A stretch of DNA of 64,000 bases from Acidobacteriota bacterium. Lineage in GTDB: Bacteria; Acidobacteriota; Thermoanaerobaculia; Multivoradales; Multivoraceae. The DNA is taken from contig QQVD01000053.1 of the NCBI GenBank assembly GCA_003388555.1, positions 62,001 through 126,000 on the forward strand, written 5' to 3'. The notes under the pieces were generated by a model. The model was not told the DNA's origin and did not search any database. It saw only the letters and a program-made list of their open reading frames with translations. Both the position numbers and the translations under genes were made by a program. Below, piece by piece: positions 36,110 to 45,266 of this stretch; the first letter of the stretch is position 1; each line of letters starts with the position of its first letter.

Positions 36110-36753
36110 GACTTCCTCCTCCTCGCCGCCGCCGGGCGCGCCGGGCGACGGATCAGCAGCAGCACCAGGATCAGCGTGATCAGCCCCGACAGCAGACGGG
36201 GATCTCCGAGCTGGAACCAGGGGTCGAGCGGGAAGGCGATCGTCTTGCTCATCGCCGCGAGCTTGTACTCGTGGCGCCCCTGGAAGTCTGGGTGGGTGGC
36301 GATCTCCATCATGTCGCGGCGGCTGCGGTAGCGCATCGCGGCGCCCTGCGACCAGCGGTGCGCCCCCTCGACACCCCACAGATCCAGCGCCTCCGCCGCG
36401 GCCGATCCGAAGAGCACCGGGTGGCTGGCGCGGCGCAGCAGCGCCGGCGTCATGTACTCCATGTACTCGCCGAGCACCTCGGAAGCGCTGGAGCCCGGCG
36501 CGACGCCGTCGACCACGAGCGGCGGCTCGCGCAGCTCGATGACGTTGAGCATCACGAAGTCGCCGCCGCTGTCGCTGTCGAGGAAGTGGCGCAGCCGCTC
36601 CAGGTCGGCGGCATCGCCGCCGCGCGCCGCGAAGGCGGCGACGTAACGCTCGACCTCTTCGCCCGAGAGCGGACCGCGCAGCGGCGTGTACCAGAGCGCG
36701 AAGGCCGCCCACGCGCCGAGCAGCAGCGCGACCGCGATCGTCCGACTGCGCAT
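36106..36753 (-). CDS. Membrane protein of unknown function, upstream of the sulfatase
   Basis: 215 residues from ATG 36753, with GGGAGG 7 bases before it; ATGs at 36777 and 36795 are possible. An N-terminal hydrophobic segment (TIAVALLLGAWAAFALWY) and a C-terminal helix (LLSGLITLILVLLLI) flank a central domain resembling the DUF1330-type dimeric alpha/beta fold: GDFVMLNVIELREPP, then SHPVLFGSAAAEALDLWG and MRYRSRRDMMEIATHPDFQG. No catalytic residue set is recognised. It is coupled with the sulfatase by a four-base overlap, so it may help that enzyme or process the same substrate. Family assignment is tentative. Confidence 0.7.
   Translation of the reverse strand: MRSRTIAVALLLGAWAAFALWYTPLRGPLSGEEVERYVAAFAARGGDAADLERLRHFLDSDSGGDFVMLNVIELREPPLVVDGVAPGSSASEVLGEYMEYMTPALLRRASHPVLFGSAAAEALDLWGVEGAHRWSQGAAMRYRSRRDMMEIATHPDFQGRHEYKLAAMSKTIAFPLDPWFQLGDPRLLSGLITLILVLLLIRRPARPAAARRRKS
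36115..36120 (-). promoter_or_regulatory. Shine-Dalgarno site before the sulfatase CTG
   Basis: On the minus strand AGGAGG lies 5 bases before CTG 36109, a near-perfect site inside the end of the upstream gene. The next purine-rich site is much weaker, favouring CTG over GTG 36079. Confidence 0.5.
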
Positions 36754-36899
36754 CCTGCGGCCTCCCTCTTTCGCCATGGCGTTCATGGTAGGCATTCCGC
36801 CTGCCGAGCAACAAGCACCCGCGAGTGCGCCGGAGCGAGTAGGCGTTGCTGCGTTTGCTCCTGATGCGGCTCACGAAAGGTGTGGAGGATCCCCAGAAG

Positions 36900-37976
36900 A
36901 TGCATCGCCAACAGGCTGGACCCGAACACTCCCTGCCGACGCCGCTGCTGCTGCACGGAGCGCCGGGGTCGCCCTACACCCGCAAGATGCTCGCTCTGCT
37001 GCGCTACCGCGGCATCGGCTACCGGCTGATCGTGAACCCCGCGGCGTGGCCGACCTCGTTGCCGGAGCCCAAGGTGCGGCTGCTGCCGACCTTCTATCTG
37101 CCCGGCCCGACCGGCGACCTCGAAGCGGTGGTCGACTCGACGCCGCTCCTCCGCCGTTTCGAGCGCCAGTTGCCAGGCCGCGCGGCGCTGCCGGAAGACC
37201 CGGTTCTGGCCTTCGTCGACGCGCTGATCGAGGACTACGCCGATGAATGGCTGACCAAGGCGATGTTCCACTACCGCTGGGCCTACCGCCCCGACATCGA
37301 GAAGGCGGCGGCGATCCTGCCGCGCTGGCGCGGGATCACGGCGGGCGAGGAGACGATCGCCAGGCTCAGCGAGGAGTTCGCGGAGCGTCAGATCTCGCGC
37401 CTCTGGGTGGTGGGCTCGAACGCCACCACCGCGCCGGTGATCGAGGCGAGCTACCGGCGCTTCCTGGAGATCTTCGACGCGCTGCTCCAGCAGCAGCCCT
37501 TCCTGCTCGGCGCGCGCCCTGCCGCCTGCGACTTCGCCGCCTACGGCCAGCTCAGCCAGCTCGCCAAGTTCGATCCCACCCCGATGGCGCTCACCCTCGA
37601 GGTGGCGCCACGGGTCTTCGCCTGGTGCGATCTGGTCGACGATCTCTCCGGGCTCGAGCTGGCTCCCGCTGCCGAGGAGAGCGATCGAGACGGGTGGCTG
37701 CAGCGGAGCGCGCTGCGGCCTCGGCTCGGCCCGCTCCTCGCCGAGATCGGCCGCGTCTACGCGCCGTTCCTGATCGCCAACGCCGCCGCCCTCGACAGCG
37801 GAGCCGAGCAGGTGGAGACGACGATCGACGCTCGGCCCTGGGTGCAGAAGCCGTTCCCCTACCAAGGCAAGTGCCTCGTCTGGTTGCGCGAGAGCTACGC
37901 GACGCTCGACGGTGCCGACCGCGAGGCCGTCGACGCGCTGCTCGAAGGCACCGGCTGCGAGGCGCTCTTCGCCTGA
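36900..37976 (+). CDS. Glutathione S-transferase family protein
   Basis: 358 residues. N-terminal thioredoxin-like domain with LLLHGAPGSPYTRKMLALLRYRGI; the usual catalytic motif position reads GSPYTRK, with Ser and Tyr present. The C-terminal domain is helical and has the signature-like RPAACDFAAYGQLSQLA near its middle. Longer than typical GSTs (about 210) because of an extended C-terminal part with FLIANAAALDSGAEQ. Such long, two-domain GSTs are seen in bacteria and their substrates are unknown. ATG 36900 (also GGAGG further upstream) is the most conservative start. Its stop lies 11 bases from the VapC-like gene, convergent. Confidence 0.82.
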   Translation: MHRQQAGPEHSLPTPLLLHGAPGSPYTRKMLALLRYRGIGYRLIVNPAAWPTSLPEPKVRLLPTFYLPGPTGDLEAVVDSTPLLRRFERQLPGRAALPEDPVLAFVDALIEDYADEWLTKAMFHYRWAYRPDIEKAAAILPRWRGITAGEETIARLSEEFAERQISRLWVVGSNATTAPVIEASYRRFLEIFDALLQQQPFLLGARPAACDFAAYGQLSQLAKFDPTPMALTLEVAPRVFAWCDLVDDLSGLELAPAAEESDRDGWLQRSALRPRLGPLLAEIGRVYAPFLIANAAALDSGAEQVETTIDARPWVQKPFPYQGKCLVWLRESYATLDGADREAVDALLEGTGCEALFA

Positions 37977-37987
37977 TCGCGGCGGCG

Positions 37988-38494
37988 CTACGGCCGTGAT
38001 CGCGAGGTCACCGAATCGCCAGCGCTCTCGTACATGGCGGGCAGCTCGGCGATCTCCCCGGACAGCGAGACGAACGGATCGACGAGCCGCACCGCGCCGT
38101 AGTACCGGCCGTGTTCGAACTCCTCGCTGAGGATTTCGGGAACTCCGTTCGCTTCGGCGTAGGCCCACAGGTGGGCGTCCCACCAGGAGAGCTGGTACGA
38201 GGCCATGCCCCTGCAGGCGGTCCTCACGACGTCCTCGTCGGGGCAGAGGACAGGGAAGAGTTGGAGGAGCTTCTCGGCGACCTGCAGCGCCTCGGTCCGC
38301 TCCAGCAGACTCCGGCCGTCGAGGTCTCCGCGCGGGCGGGACACCGCCGAGACGAGCTCGACGATCGCCTGGTGGGGAAGCACCAGGTCGCCGTCGCGCG
38401 GGCCTCGACCGAGCAGCTGCGTCGCCAACTCCTGCTTCTCGGGGAAGCGAGGATCGTGGCGGTAGACCAGCACGTTGGTGTCGACCAGTCTCAA
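37988..38494 (-). CDS. PIN-domain ribonuclease toxin (VapC type)
   Basis: 168 residues from TTG 38494, which overlaps the antitoxin stop as TTGA and gives the standard PIN start LVDTNVLVYRHDP; ATG 38521 would overlap the antitoxin by 31 bases. Acidic metal ligands: Asp in LVDTNV, Glu in AIVELVSA, Asp in SWWDAHLWAYAEANG and acidic residues in ILSEEFEHGR. It is expected to cut RNA and to be inhibited by the product of the gene upstream. Confidence 0.85.
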   Translation of the reverse strand: MRLVDTNVLVYRHDPRFPEKQELATQLLGRGPRDGDLVLPHQAIVELVSAVSRPRGDLDGRSLLERTEALQVAEKLLQLFPVLCPDEDVVRTACRGMASYQLSWWDAHLWAYAEANGVPEILSEEFEHGRYYGAVRLVDPFVSLSGEIAELPAMYESAGDSVTSRSRP

Positions 38495-38772
38495 CGGTCG
38501 TACAGATCCCCGCGCTTCCATCCGCGATCGGCCGGCCTATCGCCGAGCGAACCCAGCCTCTGATCGCGTCGACGCTGACGAGCCGTCGCCTGATCGAAGA
38601 TCCGCAGGCGCTCCTCCGTAGCGAGCGGTACCAGCGGGCCGCGCCGGCCGACGCGAATCAGGATGTCGCGGCCAGCCGGCTCGAGCTCGAGCTCGTCGCC
38701 AGGCGAGATGCCGTAGCGCTCGGCCAGAGCCTTGGGGATCGTCACCTGCATCTGCTCGTTGATCTTCGCCAT
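38491..38772 (-). CDS. AbrB/MazE-type antitoxin
   Basis: 93 residues. N-terminal swapped-hairpin DNA-binding domain: INEQMQVTIPKALAERYGISPGDELELEPAGRDILIRV. The second half is charged and basic and probably wraps the toxin. It precedes and overlaps the PIN toxin gene, the usual VapBC order, and would repress the pair through its own promoter region (38773 onwards), where I do not see a clear operator. Confidence 0.87.
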   Translation of the reverse strand: MAKINEQMQVTIPKALAERYGISPGDELELEPAGRDILIRVGRRGPLVPLATEERLRIFDQATARQRRRDQRLGSLGDRPADRGWKRGDLYDR

Positions 38773-38862
38773 TTTCGTGACTCTGTCACGGATCCAGCGG
38801 ACGAAACGGCTCGGAGCGCCTCGCCAGGCGCGCTCCCCGGAGTCGCCCGACGCTGACGTCCG

Positions 38863-40632
38863 TCATCCCGCCAGCGGCCAGAACCGCGGCACCAGCGCGA
38901 CGGTCGCCACGAAGGCGATCACCGTCAGCCCGGTGCCGAGACGCGGGAAGTCGAGGAACCGGTAGCGGCCCGGGCCGTAGACCAGCAGGCACGACGGCTC
39001 GAGCGGGGTGAGGAACGAGGTCGACGCCGCGATGGCGACCGTCACCGCCATGGCACGCTCGCCGATGCCGGCGGCGCCAGCGACCTCGAGCGCCACCGGC
39101 AGCACCACCAGGGCGGCGGCCTGGTTCGACATCGGCTGGGTGAGCGCCACGGTGAGCAGGAAGAACGCGGCCAGCACCCCGAGCGGACCGAGGCCACCGG
39201 CCGCGGCCAGCGTGGCGTCGGCGAGCCACTGCGCGCCACCGGTGGTCTCGAGGCCGCGGCCGAGCGCGATCATGCCGGCGATCAGCACCAGCAGACGCCA
39301 CTCGATCGCGGCGTACGCCTCCTGCGGCGTCACGCAGCGGGTGAGCACCATGCCGAGACAGCCGAGCAGCACCGATGCCGCCAGCGGCAGCCAGCCGAAG
39401 ACCACCGGCAGCAGCGCCAGCGCGAAGAGCGTCGGCGCCAGCACCGCGGCGCCGCGGCCACGCGCGCCGCCGACGACCTCCTCCACCAGCAGCAGGCCGC
39501 GCTGGGCCAGCAGCCGCCGGTTGGCGGCGCGATCGAGCTGCACCAGCAGCACGTCGCCGACGTGGATCGGGATGCTGCCGATGCGATCGCGCAGGCTCTC
39601 GCCGTGGCGGTGGATCGCCAGCACGTTGGCGGCGTAGCGCTGGCGGAAGCGGGTCTCGACCAGGCTGCGCCCGACCAGGTCGGAGCGCGGCAGCACCACC
39701 GCTTCGCCGAGCTGCAGCCGCCGCGCCGAGATCGCCGTCTCGTCCTCGCTGCCGATCTCGAGCTCGGAGGAGCGCGCCAGCTCGAGCAGCCGGTCGGCGT
39801 GGCCCTGGATCAGCAGACGGTCGCCGGCCTGGATGCGGTCGTCCGGCGCCGCCAGCTTCGCCTCGCCGGAGCCGCCGAGCACGCCGACCACGTTGACTCC
39901 CCAGCGCTCACCGAGCCCGGCGCCGGCCACGGTGCGGCCGATCAGCGGCGAGCTGGCGGTCACCCGCGCCTCGCTCAGGTACTCGACCAGCTCGTAGGCC
40001 TCGTCGAGGTCCTCCTCGTCGGGCGTCGGCAGCAGGCGAGGACCGAGCGCGATCAGGTAGACGAGGCCGATCAGCGCGATCGGCAGCGCCACCGGCGCCA
40101 GCTCGAACATCGCCAGCGGCGCGGCGCCACGCTCGCTGAGCAGGCCGCTGGTGAGCACGTTGGTCGAGGTGCCGACGACGCTGATCGAGCCGCCGAGGAT
40201 CGAGGCGAAGGCGAGCGGCATCAGCACCCGCGACGAAGGCATCGCGATCCGCTTCGAAAGCGTCACCGCCACCGGCAGGAAGGCGGCGGTGCAGGTGGTG
40301 TTGTTGATGAACACCGAGACCGCGGCGACCAGCGCCAGCAGCTTTGAGACGGCACGCTCGGGTCGTTGCTCAGCGGCGCGCTGCAGCCGTCGGCCGAGCA
40401 GCTCGAGCGCGCCGCTCGAGCGCAACCCCGCGGTGAGCACGAAGATGCCGCCGATGGCGACCACCGCGTCGCTCGAGAAGCCGCGCAGCGCATCGGCCGG
40501 AGTGAGCACTCCGCCGACCATCAGCACCACCAGCACCCCCAGCGCGGTGACGTCGACCGGCACCCGCTCGCTGCACAGCAGGATCGAGGCGACCGCCAGG
40601 GTCACCAGGGTGGTGATCAGGGGGATGCTCAT
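38863..40632 (-). CDS. SLC13/DASS-type anion permease with two RCK_C domains
   Basis: 589 residues. N-terminal helices to about residue 170 (PLITTLVTLAVASILL; NNTTCTAAFLPVAVTLSKR, an ion-binding hairpin like SNT; GTSTNVLTSG), then two soluble TrkA/RCK_C-like domains (about residues 210-290 and 300-390), and C-terminal helices with STSFLTPLEPSCLLVYGPG. This is the layout of the CitT/ArsB-related sodium:anion symporters for sulfate, dicarboxylates or similar. Substrate is unclear; a sulfate role would fit the sulfatase nearby but is speculation. Confidence 0.87.
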   Translation of the reverse strand: MSIPLITTLVTLAVASILLCSERVPVDVTALGVLVVLMVGGVLTPADALRGFSSDAVVAIGGIFVLTAGLRSSGALELLGRRLQRAAEQRPERAVSKLLALVAAVSVFINNTTCTAAFLPVAVTLSKRIAMPSSRVLMPLAFASILGGSISVVGTSTNVLTSGLLSERGAAPLAMFELAPVALPIALIGLVYLIALGPRLLPTPDEEDLDEAYELVEYLSEARVTASSPLIGRTVAGAGLGERWGVNVVGVLGGSGEAKLAAPDDRIQAGDRLLIQGHADRLLELARSSELEIGSEDETAISARRLQLGEAVVLPRSDLVGRSLVETRFRQRYAANVLAIHRHGESLRDRIGSIPIHVGDVLLVQLDRAANRRLLAQRGLLLVEEVVGGARGRGAAVLAPTLFALALLPVVFGWLPLAASVLLGCLGMVLTRCVTPQEAYAAIEWRLLVLIAGMIALGRGLETTGGAQWLADATLAAAGGLGPLGVLAAFFLLTVALTQPMSNQAAALVVLPVALEVAGAAGIGERAMAVTVAIAASTSFLTPLEPSCLLVYGPGRYRFLDFPRLGTGLTVIAFVATVALVPRFWPLAG

Positions 40633-40679
40633 CGCCTCGGCGCCTGGTCGAACCGGTGGGAACGTCCGCTGGTGCGGGC

Positions 40680-41759
40680 TCAGCTGCTTCCGCGCCGGCT
40701 GACGATCCAGTAGCGGAGCGACAGGGCGAGCAGCGTCGCCGCGGTGAGCGGCAGCACCACCAGCTGCATCGCCGGGGCCAGCGCCTCGAGCGACTCGTGG
40801 CGGCCTGCGGCGAGCAGCAGGAACGTCAGGTAGACGCCGTAGTAGACGAGGAAGAGCACACCCTCCCAGCGCTCGATGACGAAACCGGTGAAGCAGATCG
40901 GCAGGCAGGCCAGCGCCACCGCGCACATCACCGGGAGATCGAAGCGCAGGATGCTCGGCGCCACCGCGACGCCCTGCGGCGCGATCAGGCAGGCGGCGCC
41001 GAGCACCCAGAGCACGTTGAAGACGTTGCTGCCGACGACGTTGCCGACCGCGATGTCGCGCTCGCCCCGCAGACCCGCCATCACCGAGGTGGCGACCTCG
41101 GGCAACGAGGTGCCGGCGGCGACGATGGTCAGGCCGATCACCGTCTCGGAGATACCGAAGGTGCGCGCCAGGGCGATCGACGAGTCGATCAGCCAGCGGG
41201 CGCCGAGCGCCAGCAGCCCGAGGCCGGCCGCGACCGCCAGCAGCGAGGGCAGCACGCCGAGGCGCGGTGCGGTCTCCGCCGGGCCGTCTTCGGCTCCCGA
41301 CGCGCCGTCACGTCGACCCTGCACGTAGAGGAAGACGGTGTAGACGACGCCGACGACTGCCAGCAGCGCACCCTCGCCGCGGCCGAGCATGCCGTCGAGC
41401 GCCAGCAGCCAGAGCCCGCCCGAGATCACGATCATCAGCGGCACGTCGAAGCGCACCAGCTTGGCGGCGACCCGCAGCGGCACCAGCACCGCCGACAGCC
41501 CGAGGATGAACAGCACGTTGAAGATGTTGCTGCCCACCACGTTGCCCACCGCGATGTCGGCCTGACCCGCCAGCGCCGAGCGCACGCTGACCGCCAGCTC
41601 CGGCGAGCTGGTGCCGAAGGCGACGATCGTCAGCCCCACCACCAGCGGCGGCACCCGCAGCCGCGCCGCCAGGCTCGCCGCGCCGCGCACCAGCGCCTCG
41701 GCGCCGACCACCAGCAGGCCGAGGCCGGCAGCGAGCAGGATCCAGTCGAGGGGGGTCAT
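40680..41759 (-). CDS. Sodium/calcium exchanger (CaCA) family protein
   Basis: 359 residues, an inverted duplication of five-helix units. Each half has the signature: GTSSPELAVSVRSALAGQ...VGNVVGSNIFNVLFILG and GTSLPEVATSVMAGLRG...VGNVVGSNVFNVLWVLG. Acidic and polar residues of the ion site are conserved. It exports calcium in exchange for sodium or protons and is set next to the anion permease in the same orientation, 47 bases apart, so they are likely co-transcribed. Confidence 0.93.
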   Translation of the reverse strand: MTPLDWILLAAGLGLLVVGAEALVRGAASLAARLRVPPLVVGLTIVAFGTSSPELAVSVRSALAGQADIAVGNVVGSNIFNVLFILGLSAVLVPLRVAAKLVRFDVPLMIVISGGLWLLALDGMLGRGEGALLAVVGVVYTVFLYVQGRRDGASGAEDGPAETAPRLGVLPSLLAVAAGLGLLALGARWLIDSSIALARTFGISETVIGLTIVAAGTSLPEVATSVMAGLRGERDIAVGNVVGSNVFNVLWVLGAACLIAPQGVAVAPSILRFDLPVMCAVALACLPICFTGFVIERWEGVLFLVYYGVYLTFLLLAAGRHESLEALAPAMQLVVLPLTAATLLALSLRYWIVSRRGSS

Positions 41760-41884
41760 AGATCACTCTCCGGTGAGCGCCAGCTCAGGGGCGTGGCTCG
41801 AAGGCACAGAGCGTGACGCGAAACAGGACTCGATGGGAAGGGTCCATGCGCAGCGTGCAGGTGCCCGCGCTCCGTTGGCCTTGC

Positions 41885-42973
41885 CTACCGACCCCGGATC
41901 CTGCCTCCCTTGGCCTCGAGCATCAGCTCGACGAGGGTCTTGGTGACCTCGGGCTCGAGGCCTTCGGTGTGGCCCTTCTCGAGCCGCACCACGTCGGCCA
42001 CCACGCGGCCGGGCCTGCAGCCTTCGTAGCGGTAGACGGCGGCCTTGCCGGGTCCCGGCAGCAGACCCCAGGACGGGCTCGGGGGATCCTGGCGGGTCGT
42101 GTCGTAGACGTAGCCGCCGCGCTCGTCGACCACTTCGCCGACGCGTTTCTGCTCGCCGCAGCCGAGCTTGGCGGCCCACTCGGACTGCGCCGGCAGGCCG
42201 CTGCCTGCCATCTCGCGCTCGCCGGTGGTGAAGATGAACGAGAACTCGGTCTCCGGCAGCTCGGCGAGCAGGCTGCGCGAGCGCATCAGCGCCTCGCGCA
42301 TCTCGGGACTGATCGCCGGCCGGCCGCGGTCGGCGGACGACGGCGGCGGGCCCGAGCGCTCGGGGCGTTCCGGATGACCGCCGAGGCGGCCGCCCGAGAG
42401 GCTCAGCCAGCCGTCGACGCGCTGGGCGAAGAAGTCGCTGCGCAGCAGGCGGTTCGAGGTCATGCCGCCCTGCGAGTGGCCGGCGAGCCAGAAGGCGCGG
42501 ATGTTCTCCTCGCCGATCTTCTCGACCACCGAGGTGACGATGCCCTCCAGGTAGGCGTCGTCGGCCTCGGTCCACACCCGGATCGGCGAGCTGGGCGTCG
42601 CGATCACCAACCGGTGCGACTGCTTGTAGTCGAGCAGCGGGAAGTAGTGACGCTGCCAGTTGGCGTAGGAGCCGCCGCCGTGCAGGCTGAGCACGAAGGT
42701 GACCTCCTCGCCCGTATCGAGGTCGCACGGGTAGTCGAGGAAGTAGGTGCGCCGGCTCTGCATCTCGACCACCGCTCCCGGATGGGTGACCGTCGCCGCC
42801 TCGCAGCCCTCGTCGGGGCAGTGCAGGAAGCCCGGCTCGTAGCACGGCGCGCCGTCGATCTCGATGGGCTCAGCGGCCTCCTGGGCGAGAGCCGGAAGCG
42901 CCGCCGCGACGACGATGGCGATGAAAAGAGTGAGAGAGGTGCGGCGGATCCGCCTGGGGATGACTCGCGCCAT
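41885..42973 (-). CDS. Secreted alpha/beta hydrolase, depolymerase-esterase type
   Basis: 362 residues with a signal peptide ([17 protein letters not shown]). Catalytic serine in GHSQGG; preceding oxyanion loop [21 protein letters not shown] and a terminal His in [11 protein letters not shown]. Cysteines are frequent near the N-terminus ([18 protein letters not shown]), probably disulfides. The core resembles polyhydroxybutyrate depolymerase-like and feruloyl esterase-like families. ATG 42973 is preceded by GAGGAGAC. The leader holds a 9-base tandem repeat. Substrate unknown. Confidence 0.8.
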   Translation of the reverse strand: MARVIPRRIRRTSLTLFIAIVVAAALPALAQEAAEPIEIDGAPCYEPGFLHCPDEGCEAATVTHPGAVVEMQSRRTYFLDYPCDLDTGEEVTFVLSLHGGGSYANWQRHYFPLLDYKQSHRLVIATPSSPIRVWTEADDAYLEGIVTSVVEKIGEENIRAFWLAGHSQGGMTSNRLLRSDFFAQRVDGWLSLSGGRLGGHPERPERSGPPPSSADRGRPAISPEMREALMRSRSLLAELPETEFSFIFTTGEREMAGSGLPAQSEWAAKLGCGEQKRVGEVVDERGGYVYDTTRQDPPSPSWGLLPGPGKAAVYRYEGCRPGRVVADVVRLEKGHTEGLEPEVTKTLVELMLEAKGGRIRGR

Positions 42974-42989
42974 GATGGGTCTCCTCGAT

Positions 42990-43048
42990 GGGTTCCCGGT
43001 GTTGCCGATGTTGCCGTGGTCTCGGTGTCTCGGTGGTCCCCTGGTCGC
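42990..43048. repeat. Imperfect 9-base tandem repeat in the leader of the 41885 hydrolase
   Basis: On the plus strand the series reads GTTGCCGAT, GTTGCCGTG, GTCTCGGT, GTCTCGGTG, GTCCCCTG, GTCGCCGCT in near 9-base steps; on the gene strand it is an A/C/G-rich leader starting about 17 bases before the ATG. Confidence 0.75.
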
Positions 43049-43349
43049 CGCTGCTGGCTGCCCCGCGCCGTTCTCACCGTGGTTTTCGCCGGGCCTGTGC
43101 CCGCGACGAGATACCCGCGGCGCTGAGGCGGAACGTGCCGACGACCGCAGCGGAGAAGGCCTCGGCGCCGCTCACAGCCAAGGGGGGGCGGAGCGCGGGC
43201 CTCTGCGCTCTCGAGCCACAGGTGCGGCCGGGCAAAGAGCGTCAAAGCAGATTCAGGGATCCAGGCCGCCACTCTATGCTCGATGGAGCGCAAGGTCGGC
43301 AGAACTCGGGCGCAGGGTCTCGGCGCTCTCCCGACGGGAGCACACGTTG

Positions 43350-43530
43350 AGCCCGGATGACTCATGAACGACGTAGCGAGCCCGTGGAGGCGCCGGTCTG
43401 GCGGGCACCGCAGGGCCGGAGGCGTTGAGTCGTGCTCGAAGTACGTCGCAGGCGCCGGAGATCCGAGGACGCCCTTCAGACAATGGATGCATCAGCGGGC
43501 GCAGCAGGTGGCTCATGGATCATCCGGGCT
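43350..43530 (+). repeat. Dispersed repeat with inverted ends, copy 2
   Basis: About 181 bases resembling 3441-3618 in the same orientation. Left end AGCCCGGATGACTCATGA and, on the other strand of the right end, AGCCCGGATGATCCATGA: near-perfect terminal inverted repeats. The inside shares GCGAGCCCGT, TCTGGCGGGCACCGCAGGGC, GGCGTTG and CAGGCGCCGGAG with copy 1. It ends about 100 bases before the ATG of the carboxylesterase gene. Confidence 0.8.
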
Positions 43531-43630
43531 AGCATCGCGGGCTCCCTCACACCTTCTCGTCTCGCCTTCCACCGCGGGGCCAGCGCCGGCGCCGGCGCCG
43601 ACCCGCAACGTGCCTGTCAGGAGACCGCAC

Positions 43631-45148
43631 ATGTTCCCGTCCCGCCCCCTACCTCCCGTCGTCGCGCTCCTCGCCATCCTCGCCGCCGGCCTCGCGACGT
43701 CGGCCTGCCCGGAGGGGGCCAGCTCCCCGAACGGCGCTGCCGGCGATCCGTCCACCGATGCCGCGAGCCCGATCGGCGACGTCGTCACCACCCGGCAGGG
43801 CGCCGTGCGCGGCAGCGCGACCACCGTCGGCGGCACCGTCGTGCGCCTGTTCAAGGGCATCCCCTACGCGGCACCGCCGGTGGGTGAGCTGCGCTGGCGG
43901 CCGCCGCAGCCGCCGGCACCGTGGGAGGGCGAGCGCGACGCGACGCAGTGGGCCGATCGCTGCCCACAGGCGGAGAGCCGCCTCGGCAGCGGCGCGATCA
44001 GCGAGGACTGCCTGCACCTGAACGTCAGCACCCCGGCCAGCTCGAGCGACGAGCGCCTGCCGGTGATGGTGTTCTTCCACGGCGGCGGCCTGACCATCGG
44101 CACCGCCAACTCCGACATCTACAACCACCACGGCCTGCCGCGTCACGGCGTCGTGCTGGTCACCGTCAACAGCCGTCTCGGGCCGATCGGCTACATGGCC
44201 CACCCGGCGCTGAGCGCCGAGTCCGAGCACGGCGCCTCGGGCAACTACGGCACGCTCGATCTGATCGCCTCGCTGCAGTGGGTGCAGGAGAACATCACAG
44301 CCTTCGGCGGCGACCCGGGCAACGTGCTGGTCTTCGGCGAGTCGGGAGGCGGCACCAAGACCCTCTCCGTGATGTCCTCGCCGCTGGCCGAGGGCCTCTT
44401 CCACAAGGCGATCGTGCAGAGCGGCTCGGCGCTGGTGACGCCCGAGCGCACCACCCTGCTAGAAGCGGCCGAGGAGCGTGGCGAGAAGATCGCCGCGAAG
44501 CTCGGAGTGCAAGGCGAGGCCGACGTGCTCGCCAGGCTGCGGGCGGCGCAGTGGGAGCAGCTGGTCGACGCGGCCGCGGACCCCGAGGTCGAGTTCCGCG
44601 CCAACCTCACCGTCGACGGCTGGGTGCTGCCGCGCTCTGTGCACGAGACGTTCAGCGAGGGCTCCCAGCACGGCGTGCCGCTGATCGTCGGCGCCAACGC
44701 CGGCGAGCGCTCGCTGCAGGCCGACGTGCCGATGCTGGCCAACCTGCACAGCCGCACCGGCTCGGCGCAGACCTACGTCTACAGCTTCTCGCACCTGCCC
44801 GCCGGCTGGCGCGGCGAGGGCTGCGTCGCCTTCCACGGCGTCGAGATCCCCTACGTCTTCGGCTACGTGCCCGACGGCCTGCTGGCGCCGACCATCCTCT
44901 TCCTGTCGCGCGGCGGCGGCTGCACGCTGGACGATCCCGGCGCCGAGGCGCTCGACGACGAGGTCGCCGAGAGGACCATGCAGCTGTGGACGAGCTTCGC
45001 CCGCAGCGGCGACCCCAGCACCTCGGGCCTCGTCGAGTGGCCGGCCTACAGCGAGGAGAGCCCCGCCTACGTCGACATCGGCGCCAGCCTCGAGGTGAGG
45101 AGCGGGGTCGAGCAGAGCTACATGGAGCCGCCGCAACGATCCGAGTGA
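43631..45148 (+). CDS. Carboxylesterase type B, lipoprotein
   Basis: 505 residues from ATG 43631. Lipoprotein signal ending in LATSAC, then a flexible linker and a cholinesterase-type alpha/beta fold: VVTTRQGAVRG, FKGIPYAAPPVG, the oxyanion hole FFHGGGLTIG, nucleophile Ser in FGESGGGTKT (usually GESAGG), and catalytic His in FHGVEIPYVFG. These enzymes hydrolyse esters with wide specificity; lipidation would keep it in the periplasm or the outer membrane. The upstream region contains the second dispersed repeat. Confidence 0.9.
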   Translation: MFPSRPLPPVVALLAILAAGLATSACPEGASSPNGAAGDPSTDAASPIGDVVTTRQGAVRGSATTVGGTVVRLFKGIPYAAPPVGELRWRPPQPPAPWEGERDATQWADRCPQAESRLGSGAISEDCLHLNVSTPASSSDERLPVMVFFHGGGLTIGTANSDIYNHHGLPRHGVVLVTVNSRLGPIGYMAHPALSAESEHGASGNYGTLDLIASLQWVQENITAFGGDPGNVLVFGESGGGTKTLSVMSSPLAEGLFHKAIVQSGSALVTPERTTLLEAAEERGEKIAAKLGVQGEADVLARLRAAQWEQLVDAAADPEVEFRANLTVDGWVLPRSVHETFSEGSQHGVPLIVGANAGERSLQADVPMLANLHSRTGSAQTYVYSFSHLPAGWRGEGCVAFHGVEIPYVFGYVPDGLLAPTILFLSRGGGCTLDDPGAEALDDEVAERTMQLWTSFARSGDPSTSGLVEWPAYSEESPAYVDIGASLEVRSGVEQSYMEPPQRSE

Positions 45149-45266
45149 GCGCGGAGGGCGAAGGCCTCGTGGGCCGCCCGTCGGGTGACGTCGAGCTACG
45201 GGTAGCAGGTGAGGGCTGTGGACCCGAGCCTGCACCCGACGCGCAGCGCGCCGACAGCCCGAGGCG

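Larger units (their letters stand above)
42974..43630. other. 657-base intergenic region with two kinds of repeats
   Basis: Between divergent hydrolase and esterase genes. Holds a 9-base tandem repeat at 42990-43048 and a copy of the dispersed inverted-end repeat at 43350-43530. Other frames resemble nothing; no gene is supported. Confidence 0.6.

Noticed and set aside
38492-38521. PIN toxin starting at ATG 38521
   Set aside because: It would overlap the antitoxin by 31 bases and add residues that match no PIN family start; TTG 38494 with TTGA overlap fits better.
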